From Flavobacteriales bacterium UBA4585 (lineage in GTDB: Bacteria > Bacteroidota > Bacteroidia > Flavobacteriales > Schleiferiaceae): 6,554 nucleotides of DNA. Position numbers and translations under genes: made by a program. The notes under the pieces were generated by a model. That model saw only the letters and a list, made by a program, of their open reading frames with translations, made no database searches and was not told the origin of the DNA. The stretch is taken from NCBI GenBank assembly GCA_949487015.1, contig CATAQZ010000220.1, positions 1-6,554 of the forward strand, written 5' to 3'. The stretch's first letter is position 1. Every line of letters begins with the position of its first letter. This document shows, piece by piece, positions 1 to 6,554 of this stretch.

Positions 1-772
1 AATACCACAATGGCTCACCATTCACGATCTAAATTTTGAACACCACCCAGAATGGGTTCCAAAAAATGTAGCCACCTATTACCGAAAACAGATTCGAAAG
101 GGTGCTGCTCAAGCACAACAAATCTTTACCGTTAGCCAATGGAGCGCTGAGGACATCGCGAACACCTATGGCATACCTCCCGAAAAAATTGCACTGACGT
201 ATAATGCGCCACAACAGCAAATGAAACCGGGCCAAATGGAAACCGAATCGCCCTACTTCTGTGCAGTAGGCGCACTTACTCCTAGAAAAAATCTTCGCAC
301 ACTTTTGCTGGCATTCGATCATTGGGTCGCGAAACACCCCACGGCCACTCACCGCTTAAAAATTGCCGGTGCCGCACACTTCAAAGACGCTGCCTTCGAA
401 GCCGTTCGCAATTCTTTGAAACATGCGGACCGGATCGATTGGTTGGGCAGACTTTCAGGACCGGCGCTTGAATCGCTGTACAGTGGATCCACTGCCTATT
501 GCATGCCCAGTGCCATGGAGGGGTTTGGCATTCCATTAGTCGAAGCCATGCAGTGTGGAACTGCTGTCATTGCTTCAAAAAACAGTGCGCTGACTGAAGT
601 GGTGGGTACTGCAGGATTGCTCGTTTCTACTTACGATGTGGAGGCATGGAGCGCGGCGTTGCAACAAATCACTACAGAAAATTCGATCTGGCGCGAGCGA
701 GCGCTGCAGCGAGGTGACTTTTTTAATTGGGATCAGAGTGCCGCTGCATTCATCGAAGCATTGCAGGAATGA
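1..772 (+). CDS. Glycosyltransferase, GT4-like (GT-B fold), 5'-truncated by window edge
   Basis: The reading frame is open from base 2 to the TGA at 770-772, giving 256 residues of a protein whose family is usually about 350-400, so roughly the first 100 are missing. Such enzymes move a sugar from a nucleotide-sugar donor to a lipid-linked or glycan acceptor at the cytoplasmic face of the membrane. The fragment starts with IPQWLTIHDLNFEHHPEW, the end of the N-terminal Rossmann half. FTVSQWSAEDIANTYGIPPEKI follows in the linker region. The donor-binding half then opens with VGALTPRKN (Arg-Lys at fragment residues 95-96, the usual phosphate contacts) and carries EGFGIPLVE (173-181), the E-x7-E signature of retaining GT4 enzymes. 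An internal ATG at 221 is not the start, because clear homology-type sequence lies upstream in frame. The end overlaps rnhB by 4 bases. Donor and acceptor cannot be told from the sequence; lipopolysaccharide, capsule or exopolysaccharide assembly are all possible. Family assignment is firm and substrate unknown. Confidence 0.9.
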   Translation, partial: IPQWLTIHDLNFEHHPEWVPKNVATYYRKQIRKGAAQAQQIFTVSQWSAEDIANTYGIPPEKIALTYNAPQQQMKPGQMETESPYFCAVGALTPRKNLRTLLLAFDHWVAKHPTATHRLKIAGAAHFKDAAFEAVRNSLKHADRIDWLGRLSGPALESLYSGSTAYCMPSAMEGFGIPLVEAMQCGTAVIASKNSALTEVVGTAGLLVSTYDVEAWSAALQQITTENSIWRERALQRGDFFNWDQSAAAFIEALQE

Positions 773-1371
773 AACGCCAGCATTCACTTAAAGCCATCAT
801 TGAAGCCGGTACAGATGAAGCGGGTCGTGGCTGTCTTGCTGGGCCAGTAACGGCTGCTGCAGTGATCTTACCGCCCGATTTTAAAAATGACCTGCTCAAC
901 GACTCCAAACAGCTGACCGAAAAACAACGCAACCTGCTTCGTCCCATTATAGAAAAGGAAGCGATTGCCTGGGCAGTTGCCCACGTTAGTCCGGAGGAGA
1001 TAGATTCGATGAACATCTTGAACGCAAGTATTGAAGCGATGCACAGGAGCATTGCACAATTGGATCCCCAACCCCACTTTATCGCTGTCGATGGGAACCG
1101 ATTTCATCCTTATCAAAACATCCCTCACCACTGCCAAGTTAAAGGAGATGCAACCTACCAGAATATTGCAGCCGCTTCGGTCCTTGCAAAAACCTACCGG
1201 GACGATGTTATGCGCGAATTGGCACTGGCCCATCCGCACTACGGCTGGGAGCGCAACGCCGGCTACCCAACAAAAGCACATCGAGAAGGCATAAAAACGT
1301 ACGGAGCCACGGAACACCACCGCAAAAGCTTCCAACTTCTTCCGAGCCAATTGAACCTCTTCGATTTGTGA
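769..1371 (+). CDS. rnhB: Ribonuclease HII
   Basis: This is a 200-residue type 2 RNase H, the usual bacterial length. It cuts the RNA strand of RNA-DNA hybrids and nicks 5' of single ribonucleotides left in DNA by polymerases, starting ribonucleotide excision repair in the cytoplasm. The four metal-binding acids are present: Asp16 and Glu17 in AGTDEAGRG, Asp108 in AVDGN and Asp127 in VKGD. Gly19-Arg20-Gly21 is the GRG motif that recognises the 2'-OH junction, and Tyr166 in GYPTKAH is the conserved substrate tyrosine. NDSKQLT (44-50) and AAASVLAKTYRDD (134-146) are also typical. I chose ATG 769 over an in-frame ATG at 727: 769 forms an ATGA overlap with the glycosyltransferase stop, leaves the usual short lead before the first catalytic residue, and the extra 14 residues from 727 do not look like the family. 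Translation is probably coupled to the upstream gene. The protein ends in QLNLFDL (194-200), which resembles a sliding-clamp-binding peptide. Confidence 0.97.
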   Translation: MKRQHSLKAIIEAGTDEAGRGCLAGPVTAAAVILPPDFKNDLLNDSKQLTEKQRNLLRPIIEKEAIAWAVAHVSPEEIDSMNILNASIEAMHRSIAQLDPQPHFIAVDGNRFHPYQNIPHHCQVKGDATYQNIAAASVLAKTYRDDVMRELALAHPHYGWERNAGYPTKAHREGIKTYGATEHHRKSFQLLPSQLNLFDL

Positions 1372-1382
1372 AAAACTGTAAG

Positions 1383-1431
1383 ATTTACACCCTAAAGTAG
1401 AGCGAACCGCAACGTAGCTTTAGGTATAAAT
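1383..1431. repeat. Imperfect inverted repeat in the rnhB-lipoprotein gap
   Basis: Two nested arm pairs fill most of this 69-bp gap. The inner arms are CCTAAAG (1391-1397) and CTTTAGG (1418-1424), a perfect 7-bp match. The outer arms are ATTTA (1383-1387) and TAAAT (1427-1431), a perfect 5-bp match, set off by a small internal loop (CAC against TA). The 20-base centre can form a further GCG/CGC mini-stem (1402-1404 with 1408-1410). No T-run follows, so it is not a standard intrinsic terminator. It could be a weak terminator or mRNA 3' end structure for rnhB, or an operator for the next gene, since the right outer arm overlaps the candidate -7 element. The pairing is seen directly; any function is inference. 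Confidence 0.4.
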
Positions 1432-1434
1432 TCG
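1427..1434 (+). promoter_or_regulatory. Candidate Bacteroidota -7 element for the lipoprotein gene
   Basis: TAAATTCG matches the Bacteroidota primary-sigma -7 consensus TAnnTTTG with one mismatch, and it ends 6 bases before ATG 1441. I see no TTG-type -33 element about 19-21 bases further upstream, so support is partial. If real, the transcript would be leaderless or nearly so. The gene also has no Shine-Dalgarno sequence, which is common in this phylum. Confidence 0.3.
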
Positions 1435-1440
1435 CCGCAA

Positions 1441-3864
1441 ATGAAATTGGTCAAATTCAGTGCTTTACTACTTATTGCAATCGCCTTCACGCAATGTGGC
1501 AAGGATGCCGCGCCTGTTTCCGCTCCCGCAATGTTGCCTGTGGATGCGCCGCTTATTGTACGTGTTAATGACGCTGAGAAATTCACAGCCTTTTCTGATT
1601 CCATTGCCCTACCCTACGTGCAAGCTATTGATGTCGCTGCGCTAAATAAATACAGCAATGGACCTTGGACTGGTGCTTTGGTTGCCTCCGGTGCGGATAA
1701 ATTTGATTGGATCTGGACCTTTAAAGACACGCTAGGCCAGGGCGGTTCCATGACAGAAAACGAAACCATTTATTCCATTGACAGCCTCTATGGATTCAAA
1801 GTGGGATCTACGTGGACCATCAGTAAAAAATCGGCACTTCTACAAGATTTGTTAAACCAGCGTGCCAATGGATTCAGTCTTGCGAGAGATGCCCAATTCA
1901 CTTCGCTTTGGAACAGTGCGTCGAAAGCAGATGTCATGAATCTGTTTATTCAGCACGATGAAATAGACGCAATAGGGCAACAATTCTTCCAACAAGATTG
2001 GAGTTGGATGACACACATAGCAGCCTGGAGTGAGATTGATCTAGCCTTGCGAAAAGACAAGCTTATCGGGACTTCAGTTTCGCTCTGTCCAGATAGTGCC
2101 CAAGTCTTCCTAAACAGCTTCACCGGTAGTGTTAGATCTGAGAAGCTCAGTAAATATGTCGCCTCCTCATCGACTTACGCCCTAGGAATGAAGACGGGCA
2201 GAATAGATGCATGGCTACGCTCATTTAATACTTATCGAGCTCATAAACAACGACTAAAGCCTGCGCAACGCATAACTACCGAAGCGAATGTAGACCCTAT
2301 CCTTTTCAGTTCGGTAAATTTAACCGGTGACTTTGTTAGAGTTGGCTATGGGGATGCTACCATTTGTCTACTTCCGCTTAAAATAGGTGGTTCAAATGAA
2401 GTAGGCGAGCTTCTCACAGAACTGTCTTCAACTACCGGCACTGTGGACGGTCGTAGGAGTGGCACTTTAAAAGAGAAGCATAAATTTTTATTCAGCGCAC
2501 TCTACGGCTGGTTCTTTTCTGATCTTGGAACTCCTTCATGGACGTTCAACGAAGACGTTTTAGCTATTGCACCAAATGAAAAGATCCTTGAAGTCTACAT
2601 GAGTGAGATTGGTTTAGGTAAAACTTGGAATGCTAATGACGCTTTTGGTCCGCTTAGCGAAACCCTAGACAAAGCCGATCACCTCACTTTTGCTACGAGT
2701 TTAAAAGGATTTACGAAATCCGAATTTTGTCCCGGTGAACAATGGCCGGGTCTTTTTGGCAACGCTTTATTAGGTGGATCTATAGAAGTCAAAGATGAAC
2801 TTGCCTTTGGTTCACTTACTATTCAAAGTCAAAAAGAACAAGCTGTAAGCAGCTCCTATTTGTGGTCTACATCATTAGAAGCTCCTGTCATTTCTGGGCC
2901 ATTCCTAGTTAAAAATCATCGATCCGGGGTAAATAATGTGGTCGTACAAGACGAGACCAATACGCTATATTGGTTGAACGAAGCCGGTGAGGTACAGTGG
3001 TCGAAGAAATTGGACCAGCCCGTTAGAGGTCCAATCCAGCAAGTAGATTTATTTAAAAATGCTAAATACCAATTAGTCTTTACCACTTCCAACCAACTTC
3101 ATTGTATTGATCTATTGGGAAGAAATGTGGAAGCCTTTCCTGTCGAACTCCCTTCGACGACGTCTTTAGGCCTTACGGTACTGGATTACGATAAGAATAG
3201 AAACTACAGGCTCCTCGTACCCTGTGGTGACCGGTTGTACAACTTTACTAGTGATGGTAAACGGGTGGATGGCTGGAAAACCGACGCGTCCAATGGAACC
3301 CTCACGCAACGTCCATTTTTGTACCAACGTGGCGGAAAAGATTACATCATTACCTCAACGCTAGAACAGGCGTTCATTTTGAACAGACGTGGAGAAAGCA
3401 GAATTAAAACCAATACACTCCCCGCAACAACGAATCCCTGGGCGCTCGCACCTGGTAGTCTACCGAGCATTATTCGTGTTGGGGATGAAGGAGAGCTCCA
3501 AGAACAACGGTGGGATGGAACAGTCGAGATTTTAGAGCACGATCTAAACGATTTAATAGGCTTAGAACAACAGAGCTATGGCCGTATTTATTGGTCTAAC
3601 GAATCTATCACCGTACAAAGCGCAAACAATAGATACAACTTAGCCATTGATCAAAGAAACATCGTTTCTGTAGCATCCTATCCTGGAGGTACGGGCATTA
3701 TTATGTGCGACGATAATACGATTCACGTTACCCTGCTCAACGACCCTGTTTCGAACATTACACAATTCGATGGATCGAAAGCAAAAGCCGGACGCTTGAC
3801 CACGACCGGTCCACCCGTTCTAGTCATCGCACAAGGCAATGCAGTCATTACCTATCAGCTGTAA
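1441..3864 (+). CDS. Large putative lipoprotein: DUF3352-like N-terminal half plus beta-propeller C-terminal half
   Basis: I do not recognise a named gene for this 807-residue protein. Residues 1-18 are a signal sequence (Lys2 and Lys5, then a hydrophobic core ALLLIAIAF) ending at FTQC, with Cys19 as the likely lipidated residue, so the protein should be anchored in the envelope. ATG 1441 is the only start that gives this signal. Residues about 30-460 begin with PVDAPLIVRVNDAEKF and carry LARDAQFTSLWNSASKADVM near 140-160. This pattern resembles the DUF3352 type of envelope protein, though only weakly. From about residue 473 (LWSTSLEAPV) the sequence becomes a repeat protein. Aromatic or aliphatic strands followed by an (N/D)xxG-type turn recur near residues 510, 554, 600, 645 and 686, a spacing of roughly 41-46 residues, as in PQQ/WD40-like beta-propellers; later strands near 717 and 760 may complete six or seven blades. 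Propellers usually bind proteins or glycans rather than catalyse, so a scaffold or sensing role is possible but unproven. Its last codon abuts the last codon of der. Confidence 0.85.
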   Translation: MKLVKFSALLLIAIAFTQCGKDAAPVSAPAMLPVDAPLIVRVNDAEKFTAFSDSIALPYVQAIDVAALNKYSNGPWTGALVASGADKFDWIWTFKDTLGQGGSMTENETIYSIDSLYGFKVGSTWTISKKSALLQDLLNQRANGFSLARDAQFTSLWNSASKADVMNLFIQHDEIDAIGQQFFQQDWSWMTHIAAWSEIDLALRKDKLIGTSVSLCPDSAQVFLNSFTGSVRSEKLSKYVASSSTYALGMKTGRIDAWLRSFNTYRAHKQRLKPAQRITTEANVDPILFSSVNLTGDFVRVGYGDATICLLPLKIGGSNEVGELLTELSSTTGTVDGRRSGTLKEKHKFLFSALYGWFFSDLGTPSWTFNEDVLAIAPNEKILEVYMSEIGLGKTWNANDAFGPLSETLDKADHLTFATSLKGFTKSEFCPGEQWPGLFGNALLGGSIEVKDELAFGSLTIQSQKEQAVSSSYLWSTSLEAPVISGPFLVKNHRSGVNNVVVQDETNTLYWLNEAGEVQWSKKLDQPVRGPIQQVDLFKNAKYQLVFTTSNQLHCIDLLGRNVEAFPVELPSTTSLGLTVLDYDKNRNYRLLVPCGDRLYNFTSDGKRVDGWKTDASNGTLTQRPFLYQRGGKDYIITSTLEQAFILNRRGESRIKTNTLPATTNPWALAPGSLPSIIRVGDEGELQEQRWDGTVEILEHDLNDLIGLEQQSYGRIYWSNESITVQSANNRYNLAIDQRNIVSVASYPGGTGIIMCDDNTIHVTLLNDPVSNITQFDGSKAKAGRLTTTGPPVLVIAQGNAVITYQL

Positions 3865-5169
3865 TTATTTCTGACGGAAAAATATTTCGATCGGGGCACC
3901 GTGGAAATCAAACTCCTTACGCATCTTATTTTCTAGGAAGCGCTTGTACGGCTCTTTCACATATTGTGGTAGATTGGCAAAAAAGGCAAACTGAGGCGTC
4001 CTTGTCGGCAACTGCGTACAGAATTTAATTTTGACATATTTCCCTTTAACGGCTGGTGGCGGAAATCCTTTAATAATCTCCAGCATGGTGTCATTAAGCT
4101 TGCTGGTGGATATCTTCTGCTTTCTACGCTCGTATACCTTGACCCCTTCTTCAAATGCCTTTAAAACACGTTGCTTTGTGAGGGCACTTGTAAAGATGAT
4201 CGGGAAATCCGTGAATGGCTCTAATTTCTTGCGAATATGGGCTTCTGCATCGCGAATAGTGTTGGTCGATTTTTCTACCAAATCCCACTTATTTACTACA
4301 ACAACTAAACCCTTTTTATTTTTTTCTACTAAGGAAACGATGGAGAGGTCTTGTGCTTCAAATCCACGGGTTGCATCTACAATCATCATACACACATCTG
4401 CATGTTCAATGGCACGTACTGAGCGCATGTTAGAATAGAATTCTAAGTTTTCATGCACCTTGCCCTTCTTGCGAAGACCGGCTGTGTCGAGCAACATGAA
4501 GTCAAAACCAAACTTATTAAAGCGGGTGTTTACCGTATCTCTAGTCGTACCTGCAACTTCCGTAACGATGTTGCGCTCCTCATCAAACAACGCATTCACT
4601 ATGGATGACTTACCTGCATTTGGACGTCCGACGATGGCCATTTTAGGCAGGTCATCGTAGTCATCTACTGGATTTTCATCCATGTAAGAAACCAATTCAT
4701 CGAGTAAATCACCCGTTCCACTTCCGTTTACTGCACTAATAGTGTGGTATTTCTCAATACCTAGGCCGTAGAATTCCGTAGCATCTAATTCAAGCATGCT
4801 ATTATCCACTTTATTTACACAGTATACCACTGGCTTTTCGGTCTTGCGTAGCAGTTCAGATATGATTTTATCAAACTCTGTTAATCCCGCTTGTAGATCT
4901 AAAACGAAGAGGACCACAGTGGATTCTTCTAGCGCCAATTCCACCTGACGGCGAATCTCAGCTTCGAAAACATCTTCCGAGCCTTCGATATAACCGCCAG
5001 TATCAATGACAGAAAATTCCTTTCCATTCCAATCGCTCTTGCCGTAATGGCGATCACGCGTGACACCGGCAACACTATCAACGATAGCATCACGGCGCTG
5101 GATTAGACGGTTAAATAGTGTGCTTTTCCCTACATTTGGGCGTCCCACAATGGCAACGATGTTACTCAT
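3865..5169 (-). CDS. der: Ribosome biogenesis GTPase Der (EngA)
   Basis: This is a 434-residue protein, the normal length for Der, the essential GTPase with two tandem G domains that acts in late 50S ribosomal subunit assembly in the cytoplasm. G domain 1 has the P-loop GRPNVGKS (9-16), switch GVTRDR (35-40), DTGG (56-59), NKVD (119-122) and SA (145-146). An acidic linker (about 164-174) leads to G domain 2, which has GRPNAGKS (181-188), TTRD (208-211), DTAG (228-231), NKWD (293-296) and SAL (328-330). The C-terminal KH-like domain runs from about 350 to the end, with the typical PPAVKGKYVKIKFCTQ and KEPYKRFLENKMR segments. All nucleotide-binding motifs are intact. The ATG at 5169 lies three codons before the first beta strand (NIVAIVGR), as in other family members. 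It sits 30 bp after the T9SS-protein gene on the same strand, so read-through from that gene is possible, but a candidate promoter also lies in the gap. Confidence 0.98.
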   Translation of the reverse strand: MSNIVAIVGRPNVGKSTLFNRLIQRRDAIVDSVAGVTRDRHYGKSDWNGKEFSVIDTGGYIEGSEDVFEAEIRRQVELALEESTVVLFVLDLQAGLTEFDKIISELLRKTEKPVVYCVNKVDNSMLELDATEFYGLGIEKYHTISAVNGSGTGDLLDELVSYMDENPVDDYDDLPKMAIVGRPNAGKSSIVNALFDEERNIVTEVAGTTRDTVNTRFNKFGFDFMLLDTAGLRKKGKVHENLEFYSNMRSVRAIEHADVCMMIVDATRGFEAQDLSIVSLVEKNKKGLVVVVNKWDLVEKSTNTIRDAEAHIRKKLEPFTDFPIIFTSALTKQRVLKAFEEGVKVYERRKQKISTSKLNDTMLEIIKGFPPPAVKGKYVKIKFCTQLPTRTPQFAFFANLPQYVKEPYKRFLENKMRKEFDFHGAPIEIFFRQK

Positions 5170-5190
5170 AAGTCGATTTCAATCTTGGCG

Positions 5191-5198
5191 CAAAGGTC
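5191..5198 (-). promoter_or_regulatory. Candidate -7 element for der
   Basis: Read on the minus strand this is GACCTTTG, one mismatch from the Bacteroidota -7 consensus TAnnTTTG, followed by CG as is often seen. It lies in the 30-bp gap and ends 21 bases before the der ATG, so a transcript would have a short leader of roughly 15 bases. I see no -33 TTG at the right distance: the nearest TTG upstream is only 12 bases away, inside the end of the preceding gene. It would let the essential der gene be expressed independently of its upstream neighbour. Confidence 0.28.
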
Positions 5199-5199
5199 G

Positions 5200-6554
5200 T
5201 TAACTCTTAACAATACGCACTATAGAAGTCCCATTCCTCTGAATTATTTTCAGAAGGTAGGTGCCTGAAGAAAGCTTTTCGAGGTTTACAGGAGTGGTTG
5301 GACTCGAACCAAATTGGACCAAAACTCCTCTCATATCATATATCTCGTAGTATAGTAAGGGATCTTCGCCTGCATTTTCAATATGTAAAATGCTATTGAC
5401 CGGATTGGGGTAAATAGTCAATTCTGGGTTCCACTGCTCTTCCATACCTACCATGGCTACTTCAAAAATCAAGCAGATCGTATCCACACCACAGGCATTC
5501 GTAATGGACAAACACACCGGGTACAGTCCTGCGACAGAGTACGAATGGACTCCGATCATGTTGTTTGAGAACGTACCATCGCCGAAATCCCACCAATAGG
5601 AACTACCTGTAGTATCCTGAGGCACAAAAGTCCATACCTGATTCGAATCGACAGAATGCGTATAGGATGCTGTAGGTGGTGAACACAGTACTACCTGCTG
5701 ACAGGCTGTATCTGCGCTACAAGAAGTTGTAACCGTATGACAAACCGTATGCACACCCCCTGTAGAAAAGGTATAGGTAGCGGTATCTGCCGTCGAAAAA
5801 TTTCCATTCCCGAAATCCCATAAATGGCTCACTCCTGTGGGCGCATTAAATAGCGGGACAAAATTTACCGTATTACCGGTGGTCGTGTACGTATAGGTCG
5901 CTACCGCAGGGGTGCATTCCGTGTAGTAAATTTTTATGGCCGGGTGATTAGTCGAATCGGCCGCGTTCGAAGATGCACAAACTACTGCGCGCCATGTAGC
6001 TTCTGTGACCAAGCGCATAAAGAAGCCGTGATTCCCATACTGCAACTGGTCTTCGACCAAATCCTTTACATCAATCTTGTAGTCCGACGTATTGGAAGTT
6101 GATGCACCCACCTGTACTTGATTCAATGTGGTATCTGAAGGAGCATTGTTCCAAGTGATGGAATCTTCATCCCACAAGGAAGTCACACGGCGCACCCAAA
6201 AAGTATTCGATCCGCTGTGTAACCCGCTGTGTGAGGGTGCTGATGGATTATTATTGTAGAAAATGAAAGCACTATCTATAATCGCCCCAGGAGGAATGTT
6301 GGAATAGTCAAACTCAATATAAAAACGCTTATACGAGGGATCCCCCTGATAGGTCCAGGCAGTTAGTGTCGCCTCTTGGTTCCATCCCCAGGTGGAATCT
6401 GGGGTAACGCTCCAAACAATGGCATCTTTGCCGTCTAACCCACCCGGTTGAAGAACTAAAGAATCTTGGGTTTGTGCCAATAAATGGGAGAAAAAAAAGA
6501 AGGTAAAAAGGGGAAGTAATCGTAACAACAAGCGAAGCAAATATTTAGAATCAG
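5200..6554 (-). CDS. Secreted protein with DNRLRE/CBM96-like domain, two PKD domains and type IX secretion C-terminal domain; start not resolved
   Basis: The frame is open from the window's right edge to the TAA at 5200-5202. The first usable start inside is TTG at 6540 (446 residues); there is no in-frame ATG before about residue 176, so the true ATG may lie just past the edge. Residue numbers count from that TTG. Residues 1-22 are a signal peptide (Arg-rich n-region, LFTFFFFSHLLA core), cut near Ala22. Residues about 28-206 match the DNRLRE/CBM96 pattern of beta-sandwich surface modules, including IPPGAIIDSAFIFY and VRRVTSLWDEDSITWNNAP. PKD 1 (about 211-286) has WDFGNG (241-246) and PKD 2 (about 289-361) has WWDFGDG (316-322). 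Both share a C-x6-C-x5-C cysteine pattern. Residues 374-446 are a type A T9SS sorting domain: YPNP (377-380), YEIYDMRG, then a GTYLLKI strand. That tail directs export across the outer membrane and usually attachment to the surface. No catalytic domain is visible, so binding or adhesion is the likely role; the ligand is unknown. Confidence 0.88.
   Translation of the reverse strand, partial: DSKYLLRLLLRLLPLFTFFFFSHLLAQTQDSLVLQPGGLDGKDAIVWSVTPDSTWGWNQEATLTAWTYQGDPSYKRFYIEFDYSNIPPGAIIDSAFIFYNNNPSAPSHSGLHSGSNTFWVRRVTSLWDEDSITWNNAPSDTTLNQVQVGASTSNTSDYKIDVKDLVEDQLQYGNHGFFMRLVTEATWRAVVCASSNAADSTNHPAIKIYYTECTPAVATYTYTTTGNTVNFVPLFNAPTGVSHLWDFGNGNFSTADTATYTFSTGGVHTVCHTVTTSCSADTACQQVVLCSPPTASYTHSVDSNQVWTFVPQDTTGSSYWWDFGDGTFSNNMIGVHSYSVAGLYPVCLSITNACGVDTICLIFEVAMVGMEEQWNPELTIYPNPVNSILHIENAGEDPLLYYEIYDMRGVLVQFGSSPTTPVNLEKLSSGTYLLKIIQRNGTSIVRIVKS

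Noticed and set aside
727..768. Upstream in-frame ATG that would lengthen RNase HII by 14 residues
   Set aside because: It lies deep in the glycosyltransferase gene, the extra residues do not look like the family N-terminus, and ATG 769 gives both the usual lead length and an ATGA overlap.
868..1350. Long minus-strand open frame (160 codons) opposite rnhB
   Set aside because: It is a shadow of the rnhB reading frame; rnhB has full catalytic motifs and the antisense product has no recognisable domain.
4031..4438. Plus-strand open frame (135 codons) opposite der
   Set aside because: It is antisense to the conserved second G domain and KH-like domain of Der and shows no motif of its own.
5199..5211. 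Short palindrome GTTAA-CTC-TTAAC at the end of the T9SS-protein gene
   Set aside because: Five A/T-rich base pairs with a 3-base loop are too weak for a terminator, there is no T-run, and it overlaps the stop codon by chance composition.
5513..5923. Possible DNA-level tandem repeat within the two PKD domains
   Set aside because: The similarity is at the protein level (WDFG, cysteine pattern); the nucleotide sequences have diverged and do not form a recent duplication.
1..6554. Mobile element, prophage, CRISPR array, tRNA or rRNA
   Set aside because: I found no transposase or integrase motifs, terminal repeats, regularly spaced repeats or RNA-gene sequence, and nearly all bases are used by five ordinary genes.

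Overview
The window looks like a piece of a Bacteroidota chromosome, most likely from the Flavobacteriales or a close relative. The strongest sign is the minus-strand protein at the right end, which ends in a type IX secretion (Por) C-terminal sorting domain, a system known only from this phylum. Supporting signs are the lack of clear Shine-Dalgarno sequences, -7 elements resembling the Bacteroidota TAnnTTTG consensus close to start codons, and a lipoprotein signal ending in ...FTQC-GKD. Base composition is moderate and looks even across the window. I see no mobile element, phage gene, CRISPR array, tRNA or rRNA.

Layout: the left half reads on the plus strand. It holds the 3' two-thirds of a family-4-type glycosyltransferase (1-772, cut by the window edge), then rnhB for ribonuclease HII (769-1371, joined by an ATGA stop/start overlap), then a 69-bp gap with an imperfect palindrome and a possible promoter, then a large lipoprotein gene (1441-3864) with a DUF3352-like N-terminal half and a beta-propeller C-terminal half. 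The right half reads on the minus strand. It holds a secreted protein with a DNRLRE/CBM96-like domain, two PKD domains and a T9SS tail (5200 to the right edge), then, 30 bp further on, der/engA for the double GTPase of 50S ribosome assembly (3865-5169). The two blocks converge with no base between their stop codons at 3864/3865.

The genes do not form one obvious pathway. Two are core housekeeping genes (rnhB, genome maintenance; der, ribosome biogenesis) and three concern the cell surface (sugar transfer, envelope lipoprotein, T9SS-exported protein). I found no convincing new defence, mobile or biosynthetic system. The points most worth a second look are a sliding-clamp-binding-like tail on RNase HII, the uncharacterised two-part lipoprotein, the palindrome before it, and the zero-gap convergent junction.
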